NCBI GenBank assembly: GCA_012837835.1
Contig: DUQK01000001.1
Span: 1 to 38,148 of the forward strand
Direction: 5' to 3'
Length of the DNA stretch: 38,148 nt
DNA from: Christensenellaceae bacterium
GTDB taxonomy: Bacteria > Bacillota > Clostridia > Christensenellales > Aristaeellaceae
Part shown: piece by piece, positions 24,875 through 33,612 of the stretch
How the letters are laid out: the number at the start of each line of letters is the position of its first letter
Position numbering within the stretch: position 1 is the stretch's first letter
Translations under genes and position numbers: made by a program
The notes under the pieces: model-generated
What the model saw: the letters and a program-made list of their open reading frames with translations, nothing else
Databases searched by the model: none
What the model was told of the DNA's origin: nothing

Positions 24875-25864
24875 ATGAATATCAACCTTAAAGGGCGCAG
24901 CTTTTTAACACTTAGGGATTTTACACCAGAAGAAATCAACTACCTATTGGACCTTGCCTTTAAGCTTAAGGATAAAAAGCGAACGGGCATAATAGGTAGT
25001 TCTCTTAAAGGCAAGAACATAGTATTGCTGTTTGAAAAGACCTCTACACGCACCCGCTGCGCGTTTGAAACCGCCTGCTATGATGAGGGAGGCAACGTTA
25101 CCTTCCTTAGCAACAGCCAGATGGGCAAGAAAGAATCGCTTGAGGATACAGCCAAGGTGCTGGGACGCTTCTATGATGGAATAGAGTTTCGCGGCTACTC
25201 CCAAAAAATGGTAGAGGATTTAAGCCTATATTCGGGCGTGCCCGTATGGAACGGACTCACCGATTTATATCACCCAACGCAGGCGCTTGCAGATGTTATG
25301 ACGCTAAAAGAAAATACCGATAAACCTCTTAATGAGTGTAAGCTTGTTTATGTTGGCGATGGGCGAAACAACGTAGCCAATTCCCTTATGGTAATAAGCG
25401 CTAAAATGGGCATGAGTTTTACAATAATAGCGCCAAAAGAGCTTCATACGGATAATGAACTTCTAAACGATATGAAGAAAATCGCAGGGGAAACCGGCGC
25501 AAGAATTACAGTTTCGGATGAACTTAGCGAAGTAAAAGATGCAGACTGCATATATACAGACGTATGGGTAAGTATGGGTGAGGAAGATAAATTTAAAGAG
25601 AGAATAGAGCTACTTCACGATTATCAGGTAAACATGGAACTTGTAAAAATGGCTGAAAATGATAATCTAATATTCCTGCACTGTCTGCCTGCATTCCACG
25701 ATTTGAACACAACAGTGGGTGTGGAAGTATACGAAAAATACGGTCTTAAAGAGATGGAAGTAACTGATGAAGTATTCCGCGCCCCATTCAGTAAGGTATT
25801 TGACCAAGCTGAAAACCGCCTGCATACTATAAAGGCTGTAATGGTCGCAACTATAGGTAACTGA
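24875..25864 (+). CDS. argF: Ornithine carbamoyltransferase
   Basis: A 329-aa enzyme. In the arginine deiminase context it runs as the catabolic form, splitting citrulline with phosphate to ornithine and carbamoyl phosphate. The carbamoyl-phosphate site is STRTR (57-61), followed by HPTQALADV (about 131-139), and the ornithine site includes [10 protein letters not shown] (about 266-275). Sequence alone does not separate catabolic (arcB/argF) from anabolic forms; placement behind arcA with AAAGGAGG upstream argues for the catabolic role. A terminator follows. Confidence 0.95.
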   Translation: MNINLKGRSFLTLRDFTPEEINYLLDLAFKLKDKKRTGIIGSSLKGKNIVLLFEKTSTRTRCAFETACYDEGGNVTFLSNSQMGKKESLEDTAKVLGRFYDGIEFRGYSQKMVEDLSLYSGVPVWNGLTDLYHPTQALADVMTLKENTDKPLNECKLVYVGDGRNNVANSLMVISAKMGMSFTIIAPKELHTDNELLNDMKKIAGETGARITVSDELSEVKDADCIYTDVWVSMGEEDKFKERIELLHDYQVNMELVKMAENDNLIFLHCLPAFHDLNTTVGVEVYEKYGLKEMEVTDEVFRAPFSKVFDQAENRLHTIKAVMVATIGN

Positions 25865-25877
25865 TTATAAATTAAAT

Positions 25878-25907
25878 GGGCTGTAATTTTGGGCAGCCCT
25901 TTTTATT
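25878..25907. terminator. Terminator between argF and the CitXG gene
   Basis: GGGCTG (25878-25883) pairs with CAGCCC (25894-25899), loop 10 nt, with TTTTTATTT on the + strand. The minus strand has a weaker T-rich tail. It lies between convergent genes. Confidence 0.75.
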
Positions 25908-25909
25908 TG

Positions 25910-27259
25910 CTAATTTGTTAATAAATGTACAAAATATGTGTAAGCAAGAAGGTCTGCACAGCCTCCGGGGCTTATGCCCTCTCTTATTAGCTCTTCATCT
26001 AACTTTGTTACAGCTTGCAATGAAAAGCCGTCATCAAGTATTTTTTGCGCCTTTTTCTGAAGAAGTTTTTGCGCTTCCATACCCTTTCGCCTAATTACAT
26101 TGCTGTCAAAAAGCTTTGCCATAAGATGTATAAGCGCATATACCCCCGCTTTTTCATATGAATAGCCTTTTTGTAGCCCCTCAGTAAATGCGAGCAAAGA
26201 TACATCCTTAACACTAGGAAAGCCCTGCGCCGCCTCTCCCCTAGCGCCTGTAAGCCCATAGCTTGCATATTGCTCTATGCCGCCTGTAAGCTGCTCGCCT
26301 TTTGCAAGTTCGGGCAGTTTCGTTGTTTCCTTTGCGGCTATTGTTTTACATGCTTCAAAAATATCGTCTGTATTTATTTTATCGTTCAATTTAAGCAGAT
26401 ATGCCGCAGCACATGAAAGTATTCCAAGCCCGTATATGGCGCCCTTATGAGTGTTTACGCCTGATGTTGCTGTATACATTTCCTCCTCAGCTATAATCCC
26501 TAAATTTCTTAGCTTTGGCATAGCAGTATCAAGGCTTTCAACCTCTGCGCCTTCAAGTGCACATGCGTAAAAATACTCGCCAAGAGCCGCCGCGCTTATA
26601 CAGAATGTATCTAAATTCATATCAGTGTGTGCGCCGCTGTTAAGCCTATCTACAAGACCGGGCTTTGGAGATGTAGTAGCTTCAAGCAGCAGAGCAGTCT
26701 GCGCCTTACAGGAAATATGTCCTGCTATGTCATCATTTAGAGCATTTATTATTATCTCTTGGGTTTTTTGGAAAAGCTCCTGCCCGCTGTGTTTTCTTTG
26801 CGGAGCGCACTCAGAAACCGGAAATGAACATATAAGGCATTTTCTTTCCGGTAAATTAAGCTTCGCCCTTGATATCTTTATGCCCTCTGTATTTATTACA
26901 TCTATATCAAGTAAGCGCCCAAATTCGCTAGCTTCTTCAAGCGCATATAGAGCTTTTTTTACTTTTTCAGCTTCGCTATCCAGCGCTATAATAAGCTCAC
27001 AGCCTGTGTGTGCATACTTTTCCTCTATATGTAGGATAGAAAATTTAAGGTACTCAAGCCGCTTTAATATATTTCTTTTAGCAAGACGATATGCTTTATA
27101 TATAAGTGGATTAAGCTTTATTTCCCCCGGTATATTAAGCGTAAACGAAAGTAGCGTAACCCCGTATTTTTTAAGTAGAGCCGCTTGGCGCATTGCCCTT
27201 GTTTCTCTGCAATGCGCCATATCTTCTACTGTAACATACCTTACATTATCAAATGTCAT
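25910..27259 (-). CDS. citXG: CitX-CitG fusion (citrate lyase holo-ACP maturation)
   Basis: A 449-aa two-domain protein. Residues about 10-175 match CitX (holo-ACP synthase; RETRAMRQAAL near 18-28, and the end motif ERKCLICSFPVSEC). Residues about 185-449 match CitG (triphosphoribosyl-dephospho-CoA synthase; SPKPGLVDR and SGVNTHKGAIYGLG). CitG joins dephospho-CoA to ATP-derived ribose, and CitX attaches the product to the acyl carrier subunit of citrate lyase. The fusion is known as CitXG. No citD, citE or citF is in the window. It overlaps the upstream peptidase stop (ATGA), so it is the last gene of a minus-strand operon. The Cys cluster at the domain border (CLICSFPVSEC) is a family feature. 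Confidence 0.9.
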   Translation of the reverse strand: MTFDNVRYVTVEDMAHCRETRAMRQAALLKKYGVTLLSFTLNIPGEIKLNPLIYKAYRLAKRNILKRLEYLKFSILHIEEKYAHTGCELIIALDSEAEKVKKALYALEEASEFGRLLDIDVINTEGIKISRAKLNLPERKCLICSFPVSECAPQRKHSGQELFQKTQEIIINALNDDIAGHISCKAQTALLLEATTSPKPGLVDRLNSGAHTDMNLDTFCISAAALGEYFYACALEGAEVESLDTAMPKLRNLGIIAEEEMYTATSGVNTHKGAIYGLGILSCAAAYLLKLNDKINTDDIFEACKTIAAKETTKLPELAKGEQLTGGIEQYASYGLTGARGEAAQGFPSVKDVSLLAFTEGLQKGYSYEKAGVYALIHLMAKLFDSNVIRRKGMEAQKLLQKKAQKILDDGFSLQAVTKLDEELIREGISPGGCADLLAYTYFVHLLTN

Positions 27260-28953
27260 GCTATTTTGTTCTTGTCTAAGGATGCCATAAACTCTTCAAG
27301 CCCTGGCAATACGCTGTCTATACAGCCTTCCTCAAATGGACTTTTAAGCCCGCATTCCTTAATAAGCTCCTTAAAGGGCACAAAGCCCGCCCGCTTTACG
27401 CAGTTCATATAGCTTTCCCAGGCGGTGCTATGATCTTTCATATCCCATACAAAATACTGGAAAGCGCAAACCTGTGAAATAGTATAATCTAAATAATAGA
27501 AAGGCATACTGTACACATGAGATTGTTTCTGCCACCTGCCGCCGTTTTCTAAGTATTCTATGCCATCATAATCTAGGTGTGGTAAATATTTCTTTTCTAT
27601 TTCCCTGTATTTATTGCGCCTTTCACATGGTGTGGCTTCCGGGTTTGTATACACCCATTCTTGGAACTCATCTATAGAAGCGCCATATGGTAGAAATTTT
27701 ATAGCGCTACTTACATGTGAGTAATAATATTTTTGGCAGTCTTCTCCAAAAAACTCCTCCATCCAAGGATGGGTGAAAAACTCCATACTCATGGAATGCG
27801 TTTCAGCAACTTCCATGGTATAGTCGCAAAGCGCTTCCGGGCTTACATTCCTTTGCATGTAGCCATTAAATGCATGACCCGCCTCATGCGTAAGTACATC
27901 AACATCGCCTGATGTACCGTTAAAATTGCTGAATATAAATGGTACGCCGTAATTTGATATAGTGGTACAAAAGCCGCCACCCCGTTTGCCCGGTTTTGTG
28001 CTTAAATCCATAAGCTCCCTATTTACCATCATTGCAAAAAACTCTTTTGTTTCGGGAGAAAGCACGCTATACATATTAAGTGCCTTATCCACTAGATATT
28101 TTTCATCTCCCAAGGGCTTAGGGTTACCCGACAAAAATTCCAGATTATAATCATAGTTTTTCATATCATCAATGCCAAGGCGCTGCGCCTGCTCGAGGTA
28201 TAGTTTGTTTGCGAAGGGTACTACGGAATTTGCTATCTGTTCTCTATATATTTTTGCATCTTCAACATTCCAGTCTGTTCTACCCATGCGGGCGTATGCA
28301 AGGGGTATAAAGTTTTCAAAGCCAAGCTTCCTTGCCATATTATGCCTTACTTTTACTAGTTTATCATAAATTTCATCAAGCTTATCCTTATTACCCGCTA
28401 TCCAGCCCCACATAGCGTAGTTTGCTTTTTTACGCATTTCCCTATCGGTAGACTGCACAAACGGCTCCATGCCTGAAAGGTTGTATATTTCGCCTTCAAA
28501 TTTTATCTCTGCTGATGCCATAAGATTTCCATATTCGGTGGAAAGCTTATTTTCCTCAACCAAATCCTCAATTATTTCCGGCGCAAAGGTACTTAGGCTG
28601 ACCACATACTTGTCTATAAAGTGTTGACCAAACTTGTTTTTGTAATCTTCTTTGTAATCACCATGAACAACCGCATGGGCAATCAGGTTTATAATCTCCT
28701 GTATCCTTGGGATTTGTTCGTTAAGGTAGTCCATCTCGGCTTTATAGAACTCATCATTAGTATCTATAGATGTGCGTATATAGCAAAGCGTTGTAGCGGT
28801 TGCAACATCCTTTTCCATAGTGTCTAAAAGCATATAGCTATCAAGGCTTTTTTCAAAGCTATCCGCATTAGCTACGCTTTTTACAAGCTCCCTGCCGCGG
28901 CTAATAAGTTCGTCAAAATTAGGTCTTAAGTACTGCATGTCTTTAAATTTCAT
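27256..28953 (-). CDS. M3 family oligoendopeptidase (PepF-like)
   Basis: A 565-aa zinc peptidase cutting short peptides in the cytoplasm. The zinc motif is HEAGH (356-360) in DVLTHEAGHAFNGY, with the third ligand expected in YTMEVAETHSMSMEFF shortly after. It has no signal peptide or membrane segment. The length is near the family norm. It lies 34 nt after the zinc-ribbon membrane gene and overlaps citXG. Its presence with citXG and the acyltransferase trio may be only operon packing. The exact subfamily (PepF or a related M3B) cannot be fixed by eye. Confidence 0.92.
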   Translation of the reverse strand: MKFKDMQYLRPNFDELISRGRELVKSVANADSFEKSLDSYMLLDTMEKDVATATTLCYIRTSIDTNDEFYKAEMDYLNEQIPRIQEIINLIAHAVVHGDYKEDYKNKFGQHFIDKYVVSLSTFAPEIIEDLVEENKLSTEYGNLMASAEIKFEGEIYNLSGMEPFVQSTDREMRKKANYAMWGWIAGNKDKLDEIYDKLVKVRHNMARKLGFENFIPLAYARMGRTDWNVEDAKIYREQIANSVVPFANKLYLEQAQRLGIDDMKNYDYNLEFLSGNPKPLGDEKYLVDKALNMYSVLSPETKEFFAMMVNRELMDLSTKPGKRGGGFCTTISNYGVPFIFSNFNGTSGDVDVLTHEAGHAFNGYMQRNVSPEALCDYTMEVAETHSMSMEFFTHPWMEEFFGEDCQKYYYSHVSSAIKFLPYGASIDEFQEWVYTNPEATPCERRNKYREIEKKYLPHLDYDGIEYLENGGRWQKQSHVYSMPFYYLDYTISQVCAFQYFVWDMKDHSTAWESYMNCVKRAGFVPFKELIKECGLKSPFEEGCIDSVLPGLEEFMASLDKNKIA

Positions 28954-28987
28954 AGTATACCTCTTTCTATATTAAAAATATTTTCTA

Positions 28988-29692
28988 TTAAAAAAACAAA
29001 CGCTTACGTATCTCTTCTTTGAGTTCTTTTTTCCTCTCAAGCAATAAAAATACCCCTGCAAGCGCCATAAGCGGCAGCAGCGCATATATAGACCAATTTA
29101 AAAACACTTGCCCCGTAAAGGCATCGCATATCCAATCTATAGCTATGAGTGATATGGCAATAAGGCTAGTTACCGCCGCAGCCCTTTCAAGCGGCTGCCA
29201 CTCAAGGCGGCGTACCGCAAGCAATATAAGCTGAATAACAATAAAGCATACAATTATTATAGGCAAAGCCAGCCCTAAATACCAACCTCCGCCATCATTC
29301 ATTCTAGCGATTACATATAGATACAGTATAAGGCTTGAAAAACCTATAAATAGGTAAGCGTATGGTCGCTTAAAGCGGTAGAACACAGGCACCAAAAACC
29401 ATGTGTACAGACATATAAGCGCCCCTATTACATATAAAGACCAGCTTATAATCCCTGTAGATAGAAGGTTTACAATAAGCACCACCAAAACCGGCACCGC
29501 AAGCACTATAAGCGCTAAGCGCCTTGCGTATTTCATATCCACCTTTCGGTAGAGTTCGTCTATTGTATCCGGGTATGGAAAACGCCTTTCGTTATCGTCA
29601 TCTTCTTTTGCATTAGGGTCTATTATAGGAGTTGCGCAAAGCGGACAGCTTTTTTCGTCCGTTTCAACTCCGCAGTGTACACAATACGACAT
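28988..29692 (-). CDS. Zinc-ribbon membrane protein, DUF6320-like
   Basis: A 234-aa protein with an N-terminal zinc ribbon (C4, C7, C16, C19 in CVHCG and CPLCA), a charged linker (about 25-60) and about six hydrophobic segments in three pairs (near 60-110, 110-160 and 165-225). This matches the architecture of DUF6320 proteins, which I recall being encoded next to alcohol acetyltransferase-like genes; that recollection needs a search. Its start overlaps the acyltransferase stop (TAATG), so the pair is translationally coupled. The function is unknown; a membrane partner or transporter for the acylated product is a guess. The C-terminus is basic (KKELKEEIRKRLFF). Confidence 0.75.
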   Translation of the reverse strand: MSYCVHCGVETDEKSCPLCATPIIDPNAKEDDDNERRFPYPDTIDELYRKVDMKYARRLALIVLAVPVLVVLIVNLLSTGIISWSLYVIGALICLYTWFLVPVFYRFKRPYAYLFIGFSSLILYLYVIARMNDGGGWYLGLALPIIIVCFIVIQLILLAVRRLEWQPLERAAAVTSLIAISLIAIDWICDAFTGQVFLNWSIYALLPLMALAGVFLLLERKKELKEEIRKRLFF

Positions 29693-30978
29693 TATTCCCT
29701 CCTGTTGCTCTCTATTTTTACATGCAGACCTAGTTTAACCAGCTTCCTGAAGAAAGCCTTTTCAACATCACACTCATGCACCGTTCTTGAAAAGCTTATA
29801 ACAGTTAAATCATTGCAGCTTATAATCCCGCATGAAAAAGTGTTTGAGCGCGGAGCACCTAGTATTAAATCCATACGCTCTATATAAAGGCGAAGCGCAT
29901 CCGGTATATTCACAGCCCCAAGGTTTGATATGGCGGTTGTAAAATACCTCTCTCCATGCAATATATACATGAGCTTAAGCACCGGAGCTTTAATAAAAAG
30001 CGGCACCAGCCTTAAAAACCGGTTGTTTTCAGCGGCGACATTGGTTGACATCCTCGCATTTACCATAGGTTCCATGCCCTCTATACCTGCGGTATGCTGC
30101 ACCAGCTTTATTATATCATCAAAGCTGTACTCCCCGTAATTTGAATTTAATGAAACATTAAAATAGCTTGAGAAATTCCGAAGACTGCGGCTTGGATAAT
30201 AGCGCCTTAGGTTCTGCGGAATGGATATTTTAACAGGAACCGCCCTGCGCCTGCTGCTTTTTTCCTTGCTCTGTACGCTCCTTATAGCATCAAGCAGCAC
30301 GGCGCACAGAAATATATTTATACCTGCCCCATACGAATTTGCAAGCTTTTTAAGCGAGCCAGCTTCTACAATGCCGCTTATAAGCCCCAAATGCCCCGGA
30401 AATAGCGGCGTTCCCTTTAAGTGATAGGCTTTTTCTTCTGCTCTAGCACGCCGCCCTGCGCCCGCGTATACGGAAAAACTGTCCTCCCATTCTTCTTTTT
30501 GAGGTTCTTCATCTATATCAAGCACTTTTCCACCGCTTTCAATACGCTCTCCCGTTGTTAGACGTATATATTCCGCTACAAGCGTCATCAAAAATGTAAG
30601 CGCGCCCATACCGTCGGTAAGGCTATGAAACACTTCAAGGGCAATACGTTTTTCATAGTAGCGCAGTCTCATTAGGAAATGACCTTCACTGCGCCTTAGC
30701 ATTCTACTACAGGGGTTTTGCACATCCTCCTGAATTTGCGGTTTTCTCTTCTGGCTATCCATATAATACCAGAAAAACCCCCTCCTTATGCGGTAGCCAA
30801 AAAAGGGTATGCGCTCCAAAGTATTATCAAGCGCTATTTGCAGAATTTCAGGGTTTATTTTTTCTTTTAAGTTTACGGAAAGCCTGAACACAGCCGTCCA
30901 TGAGTTGGACCTTGCAGCGGGGTATATCTTGGCTGCATTGTCAAGTGCAATCCATTGCGGGTAAGAACGCCTATCCAC
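29692..30978 (-). CDS. HxxxDG acyltransferase-like protein (alcohol acetyltransferase family)
   Basis: A 428-aa protein from GTG at 30978. It carries the condensation/acetyltransferase active-site motif HSLTDG (about 118-123) with LDNAAKIYPA near the N-terminus, as in bacterial alcohol acetyltransferase-like and PapA-like proteins. The C-terminal part ends with a D/GxxxF-like segment, LILGAPRSNTFSCGIISCND. It would move an acyl group to a hydroxyl; donor and acceptor are unknown. The frame is open to ATG 31002, but GGAG lies 7 nt before the GTG, while the ATG has its nearest GGAGG about 17 nt away. The GTG choice leaves an 8-nt overlap with the hydrolase gene. Confidence 0.78.
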   Translation of the reverse strand: MDRRSYPQWIALDNAAKIYPAARSNSWTAVFRLSVNLKEKINPEILQIALDNTLERIPFFGYRIRRGFFWYYMDSQKRKPQIQEDVQNPCSRMLRRSEGHFLMRLRYYEKRIALEVFHSLTDGMGALTFLMTLVAEYIRLTTGERIESGGKVLDIDEEPQKEEWEDSFSVYAGAGRRARAEEKAYHLKGTPLFPGHLGLISGIVEAGSLKKLANSYGAGINIFLCAVLLDAIRSVQSKEKSSRRRAVPVKISIPQNLRRYYPSRSLRNFSSYFNVSLNSNYGEYSFDDIIKLVQHTAGIEGMEPMVNARMSTNVAAENNRFLRLVPLFIKAPVLKLMYILHGERYFTTAISNLGAVNIPDALRLYIERMDLILGAPRSNTFSCGIISCNDLTVISFSRTVHECDVEKAFFRKLVKLGLHVKIESNRRE

Positions 30979-31855
30979 TTGTATGCTCCAAAAAGAATTC
31001 ATGCATTTTATCTATTGCCCTCCTGCTCTCGGGCAGACCATATAGTACATATACATGCCATAAGTCTTCCTCTACATGAAGCTTGCTTTTGTTGCCATGT
31101 TGGGTAAGTTTATCGTACATTCTAATACTGTCATGCACCAATACCTCATCAGTACCTACAAAAATTAGGCTATCGGGCATTGAGGATAAATCTCCGTATA
31201 GTGGTGAAACAAAAGGATTATCAAGCTCAGTATCTCCCGCATAAAGCTTGGCAGAATAAAGCAATCCCTCACAGCTGAGCACAGGATCCTTCTTACAATC
31301 GTTCTCAGTTGCGTACTCCATTGTAAGATCGCACCAAGGGGATATTGTTATAACGCAGCTTGGCATAGCAAGCCCCAGCTCCTTTATTTTTAGCAGCAAC
31401 GAAAAGCTAAGCCCCCCACCTGCGGATTCGCCAATTACCGCTATTTTTTGGGCAGAAAAGATTTTTAGCGCGTATTTATATGCTTCAAGAGCATCTTTCA
31501 GAGCCGCAGGGAAAGGGTTTTCAGGAGCCAAACGGTAATTAAGGCACAATACATTGCTTACCAATTCGCTTGCTAGTATGCCGCCAAAACCCTTGGAATA
31601 ATCCTCCCCACCGGCTATATAAGAACCGCCATGCAGATATAATATACATGTGTCGCTTATGCTATCATCGGGTTTCGCCCAAGATGCGCTTATTTTTGGC
31701 ACATCTATGAAGCTTACTTTGTTTTTAAGCACGCGCTGATGCAAACGCCCAAGAGCCTCCTGAAGTTTGCGTGTTTTTTCCGTATCCAGAAGTTGTAACA
31801 AAGGGTTTAGCAGTATTATCTGCCCCCTGACCAAACTGCTTGCGATAGACGCCAT
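30971..31855 (-). CDS. Alpha/beta hydrolase, HSL-type esterase
   Basis: A 294-aa esterase of the hormone-sensitive-lipase class. The oxyanion-hole motif is HGGSYIAGG (75-83), the nucleophile elbow GESAGG (142-147, Ser144), with the acid in FVGTDEVLVHD (about 236-246) and the base in DLWHVYV (His near 268). Family members hydrolyse short acyl esters. The N-terminus is mildly hydrophobic but not a clear signal peptide. It is the first gene of the operon running to citXG, 8 nt overlapping the acyltransferase. Together they suggest making and breaking of one ester, which is inference. Confidence 0.9.
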   Translation of the reverse strand: MASIASSLVRGQIILLNPLLQLLDTEKTRKLQEALGRLHQRVLKNKVSFIDVPKISASWAKPDDSISDTCILYLHGGSYIAGGEDYSKGFGGILASELVSNVLCLNYRLAPENPFPAALKDALEAYKYALKIFSAQKIAVIGESAGGGLSFSLLLKIKELGLAMPSCVITISPWCDLTMEYATENDCKKDPVLSCEGLLYSAKLYAGDTELDNPFVSPLYGDLSSMPDSLIFVGTDEVLVHDSIRMYDKLTQHGNKSKLHVEEDLWHVYVLYGLPESRRAIDKMHEFFLEHTSG

Positions 31856-31882
31856 ATTACCTCCAACAATGAACTTGCCGAA

Positions 31883-31911
31883 ATTTTATCACTTGATAAG
31901 CCTAAAGGCAA
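31883..31911 (-). promoter_or_regulatory. Promoter of the hydrolase-to-citXG operon
   Basis: On the minus strand TTGCCT (31911-31906), a 17-bp spacer and TAAAAT (31888-31883). It predicts a start near 31876, about 20 nt before the hydrolase ATG, with GGAGGTAAT as the Shine-Dalgarno site. Confidence 0.65.
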
Positions 31912-31949
31912 CCACATATAATTTTTACAATAATTTTACCTGTTTCACC

Positions 31950-31978
31950 TTGAAGTGCAGCTTTAATAGCCATATAAT
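31950..31978 (+). promoter_or_regulatory. Promoter of the CPBP protease gene
   Basis: TTGAAG (31950-31955), a 17-bp spacer and TATAAT (31973-31978). It predicts a start near 31985, leaving a very short leader that is essentially the GGAGGTG ribosome site. Confidence 0.75.
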
Positions 31979-31999
31979 CTCTATATCGGAGGTGTTCTC

Positions 32000-32869
32000 A
32001 TGAGAAACAATACCACAACTAACGGTGCGCTTAACCGCTTTGCAGTAGGCTTTTCGTTTATGTTTCTAATTAGCGAGCTATATAAAAGGTATATTCTGGA
32101 ATCCATTAATCTAAATCAAACTATATTAAATATAATATCCCTGTTTGTGCTTTGGGGCATAGGCGGGCTTGCGGTACATTTTTGTGTTAAAGATATCCCT
32201 AAAAAATCGTTACCCAAGAAAAGTCTATCAAAAAGCACATATATCACCGCTTTTTTCCTTAATTTTACGGGAATTGCGATTATGATAATAATAACCGGAA
32301 TACTATCTAATATAGGCTTTATAAAAGTAGATGAACAGATAAATATACTCGCAAATAAGGATAATATGGCGTATATGATATTTTCGCTTCTTATATTCAA
32401 CCCGATAGTCGAAGAGCTGTTTTTCCGCATATTCCCCGGAACGAGGCTATCTAACTTAGGCGAAGGCGTATTCCTGCTTGCCTTTTCATATATGTTCGCC
32501 CTGCCCCATATTTTGTCATTGAAACTGGGCTTATTAAGCTTTATAAATACTTTCCTATGCGCAATTATTTGGGGTTATGTTTACATAAAAAGCGGCAATC
32601 CCTTGCTGCCTATATTGTTTCACTCGCTCGCAAACTTCTTTGGCAGCGTGTTTAGTAATATGCTGCCTGCAGACATGTTGTCTATATATGTGCTAATAAT
32701 GTTTGCATTTGCTATAACAGGAATAGTTCTATTGATAATCAACCGCAAAAAAATATCAGTTGACGGCAGTGCGCGCATATTTTCTTCACAAGATTTATCC
32801 ACAGTATTTTCAAACACTGGCATTATACTATATACTCTTGTTATAATAGTATTGTTCTATACTAAATAA
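32000..32869 (+). CDS. CPBP family intramembrane glutamic protease
   Basis: A 289-aa membrane protein with about eight helices. The Abi/CPBP (Rce1-like) motifs are present: EELFFR (138-143), ALPH (His170) and FHSLANF (His208, Asn212). These form the intramembrane active site. Family members process or confer immunity to peptides, or clip membrane proteins; the substrate is unknown here. Strong GGAGGTG lies 6 nt before the ATG. A charged helical protein gene follows after 15 nt and is probably co-transcribed. Confidence 0.9.
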   Translation: MRNNTTTNGALNRFAVGFSFMFLISELYKRYILESINLNQTILNIISLFVLWGIGGLAVHFCVKDIPKKSLPKKSLSKSTYITAFFLNFTGIAIMIIITGILSNIGFIKVDEQINILANKDNMAYMIFSLLIFNPIVEELFFRIFPGTRLSNLGEGVFLLAFSYMFALPHILSLKLGLLSFINTFLCAIIWGYVYIKSGNPLLPILFHSLANFFGSVFSNMLPADMLSIYVLIMFAFAITGIVLLIINRKKISVDGSARIFSSQDLSTVFSNTGIILYTLVIIVLFYTK

Positions 32870-32884
32870 TTTGAGGAGGTCATT

Positions 32885-33478
32885 ATGTTAGAAGATAAAA
32901 ACCCTATTGAGGAAGAAACTAAGGAGCAAATTCCCGAAAACGAGGAACAAGATGGCATAGAAGATAAGCTAAAGCGCATAGCATATGCGGCAATTGGCGG
33001 TGTTGCAGATGTAGCTGATAATATTGCCGAAGCCGCACGAAATGTTGCCACAAAGGAAAATATAGACAGGCTTACCGTAAAAGGCGAAAAGGCAGTAAAA
33101 AAGGTAAAAGAAGTAAGTGAAAACGTGGCAAAGCAGGCAGTAAGCCTAAGCAGTGATGCCATAGAGAAGATTAAAAGTATTATAGATGAAATAGACACAG
33201 ACGATCCACAGGAGCAGCTTACCGACATTAAGCACGATATAATGGATTCATTAAACAATGCCGAAGAAGCGCTTGACGATATGCCTGTCGATAAAAAGGA
33301 AGAATACCAAGGTATAATTAAGGAACTATCCCGCCAGAAGGATGAAATAAGCGCACTTGTAAAAAAACTTCGTAAAATAACAGAAGAAGAAAACCGCCGC
33401 ATAAAGGAAGAAAAAGAAGAGCTCGGTATATCCGATGAGAACTTCTACTCTGATACTGATGACGAGGAAAATAGATAG
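32885..33478 (+). CDS. Charged amphipathic helical protein, unknown function
   Basis: A 197-aa soluble protein with very high Glu/Lys/Asp content and almost no aromatic residues or cysteine. It has an acidic start (1-28), a short apolar patch (IAYAAIGGVADVADNIAEAA, about 32-51), a long amphipathic stretch with KGEKAVKKVKEVSENVAKQA, and a C-terminal coiled coil (about 140-185). The 11-residue-like Ala/Val/Lys periodicity recalls phasin- or apolipoprotein-like surface-binding proteins, but no family is recognised. GAGGAGG lies 5 nt before ATG. It is the second gene after the CPBP protease. No terminator is obvious after it. Confidence 0.7.
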   Translation: MLEDKNPIEEETKEQIPENEEQDGIEDKLKRIAYAAIGGVADVADNIAEAARNVATKENIDRLTVKGEKAVKKVKEVSENVAKQAVSLSSDAIEKIKSIIDEIDTDDPQEQLTDIKHDIMDSLNNAEEALDDMPVDKKEEYQGIIKELSRQKDEISALVKKLRKITEEENRRIKEEKEELGISDENFYSDTDDEENR

Positions 33479-33554
33479 ACTTATTAATCGTTTATAAACT
33501 GATATTTGCATAGCCAAATAAACACATATACTTCATATACTCTACAACCGCAAC

Positions 33555-33583
33555 TTGAACGAACGCCCAACTAAGTATATAAT
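33555..33583 (+). promoter_or_regulatory. Promoter of the WalJ/YycJ-like gene
   Basis: TTGAAC (33555-33560), a 17-bp spacer and TATAAT (33578-33583), with a predicted leader of about 23 nt before ATG 33613 and TAGGAGA as the ribosome site. Confidence 0.75.
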
Positions 33584-33612
33584 ACCAGAGTATTTAATTA
33601 CTAGGAGAAATT

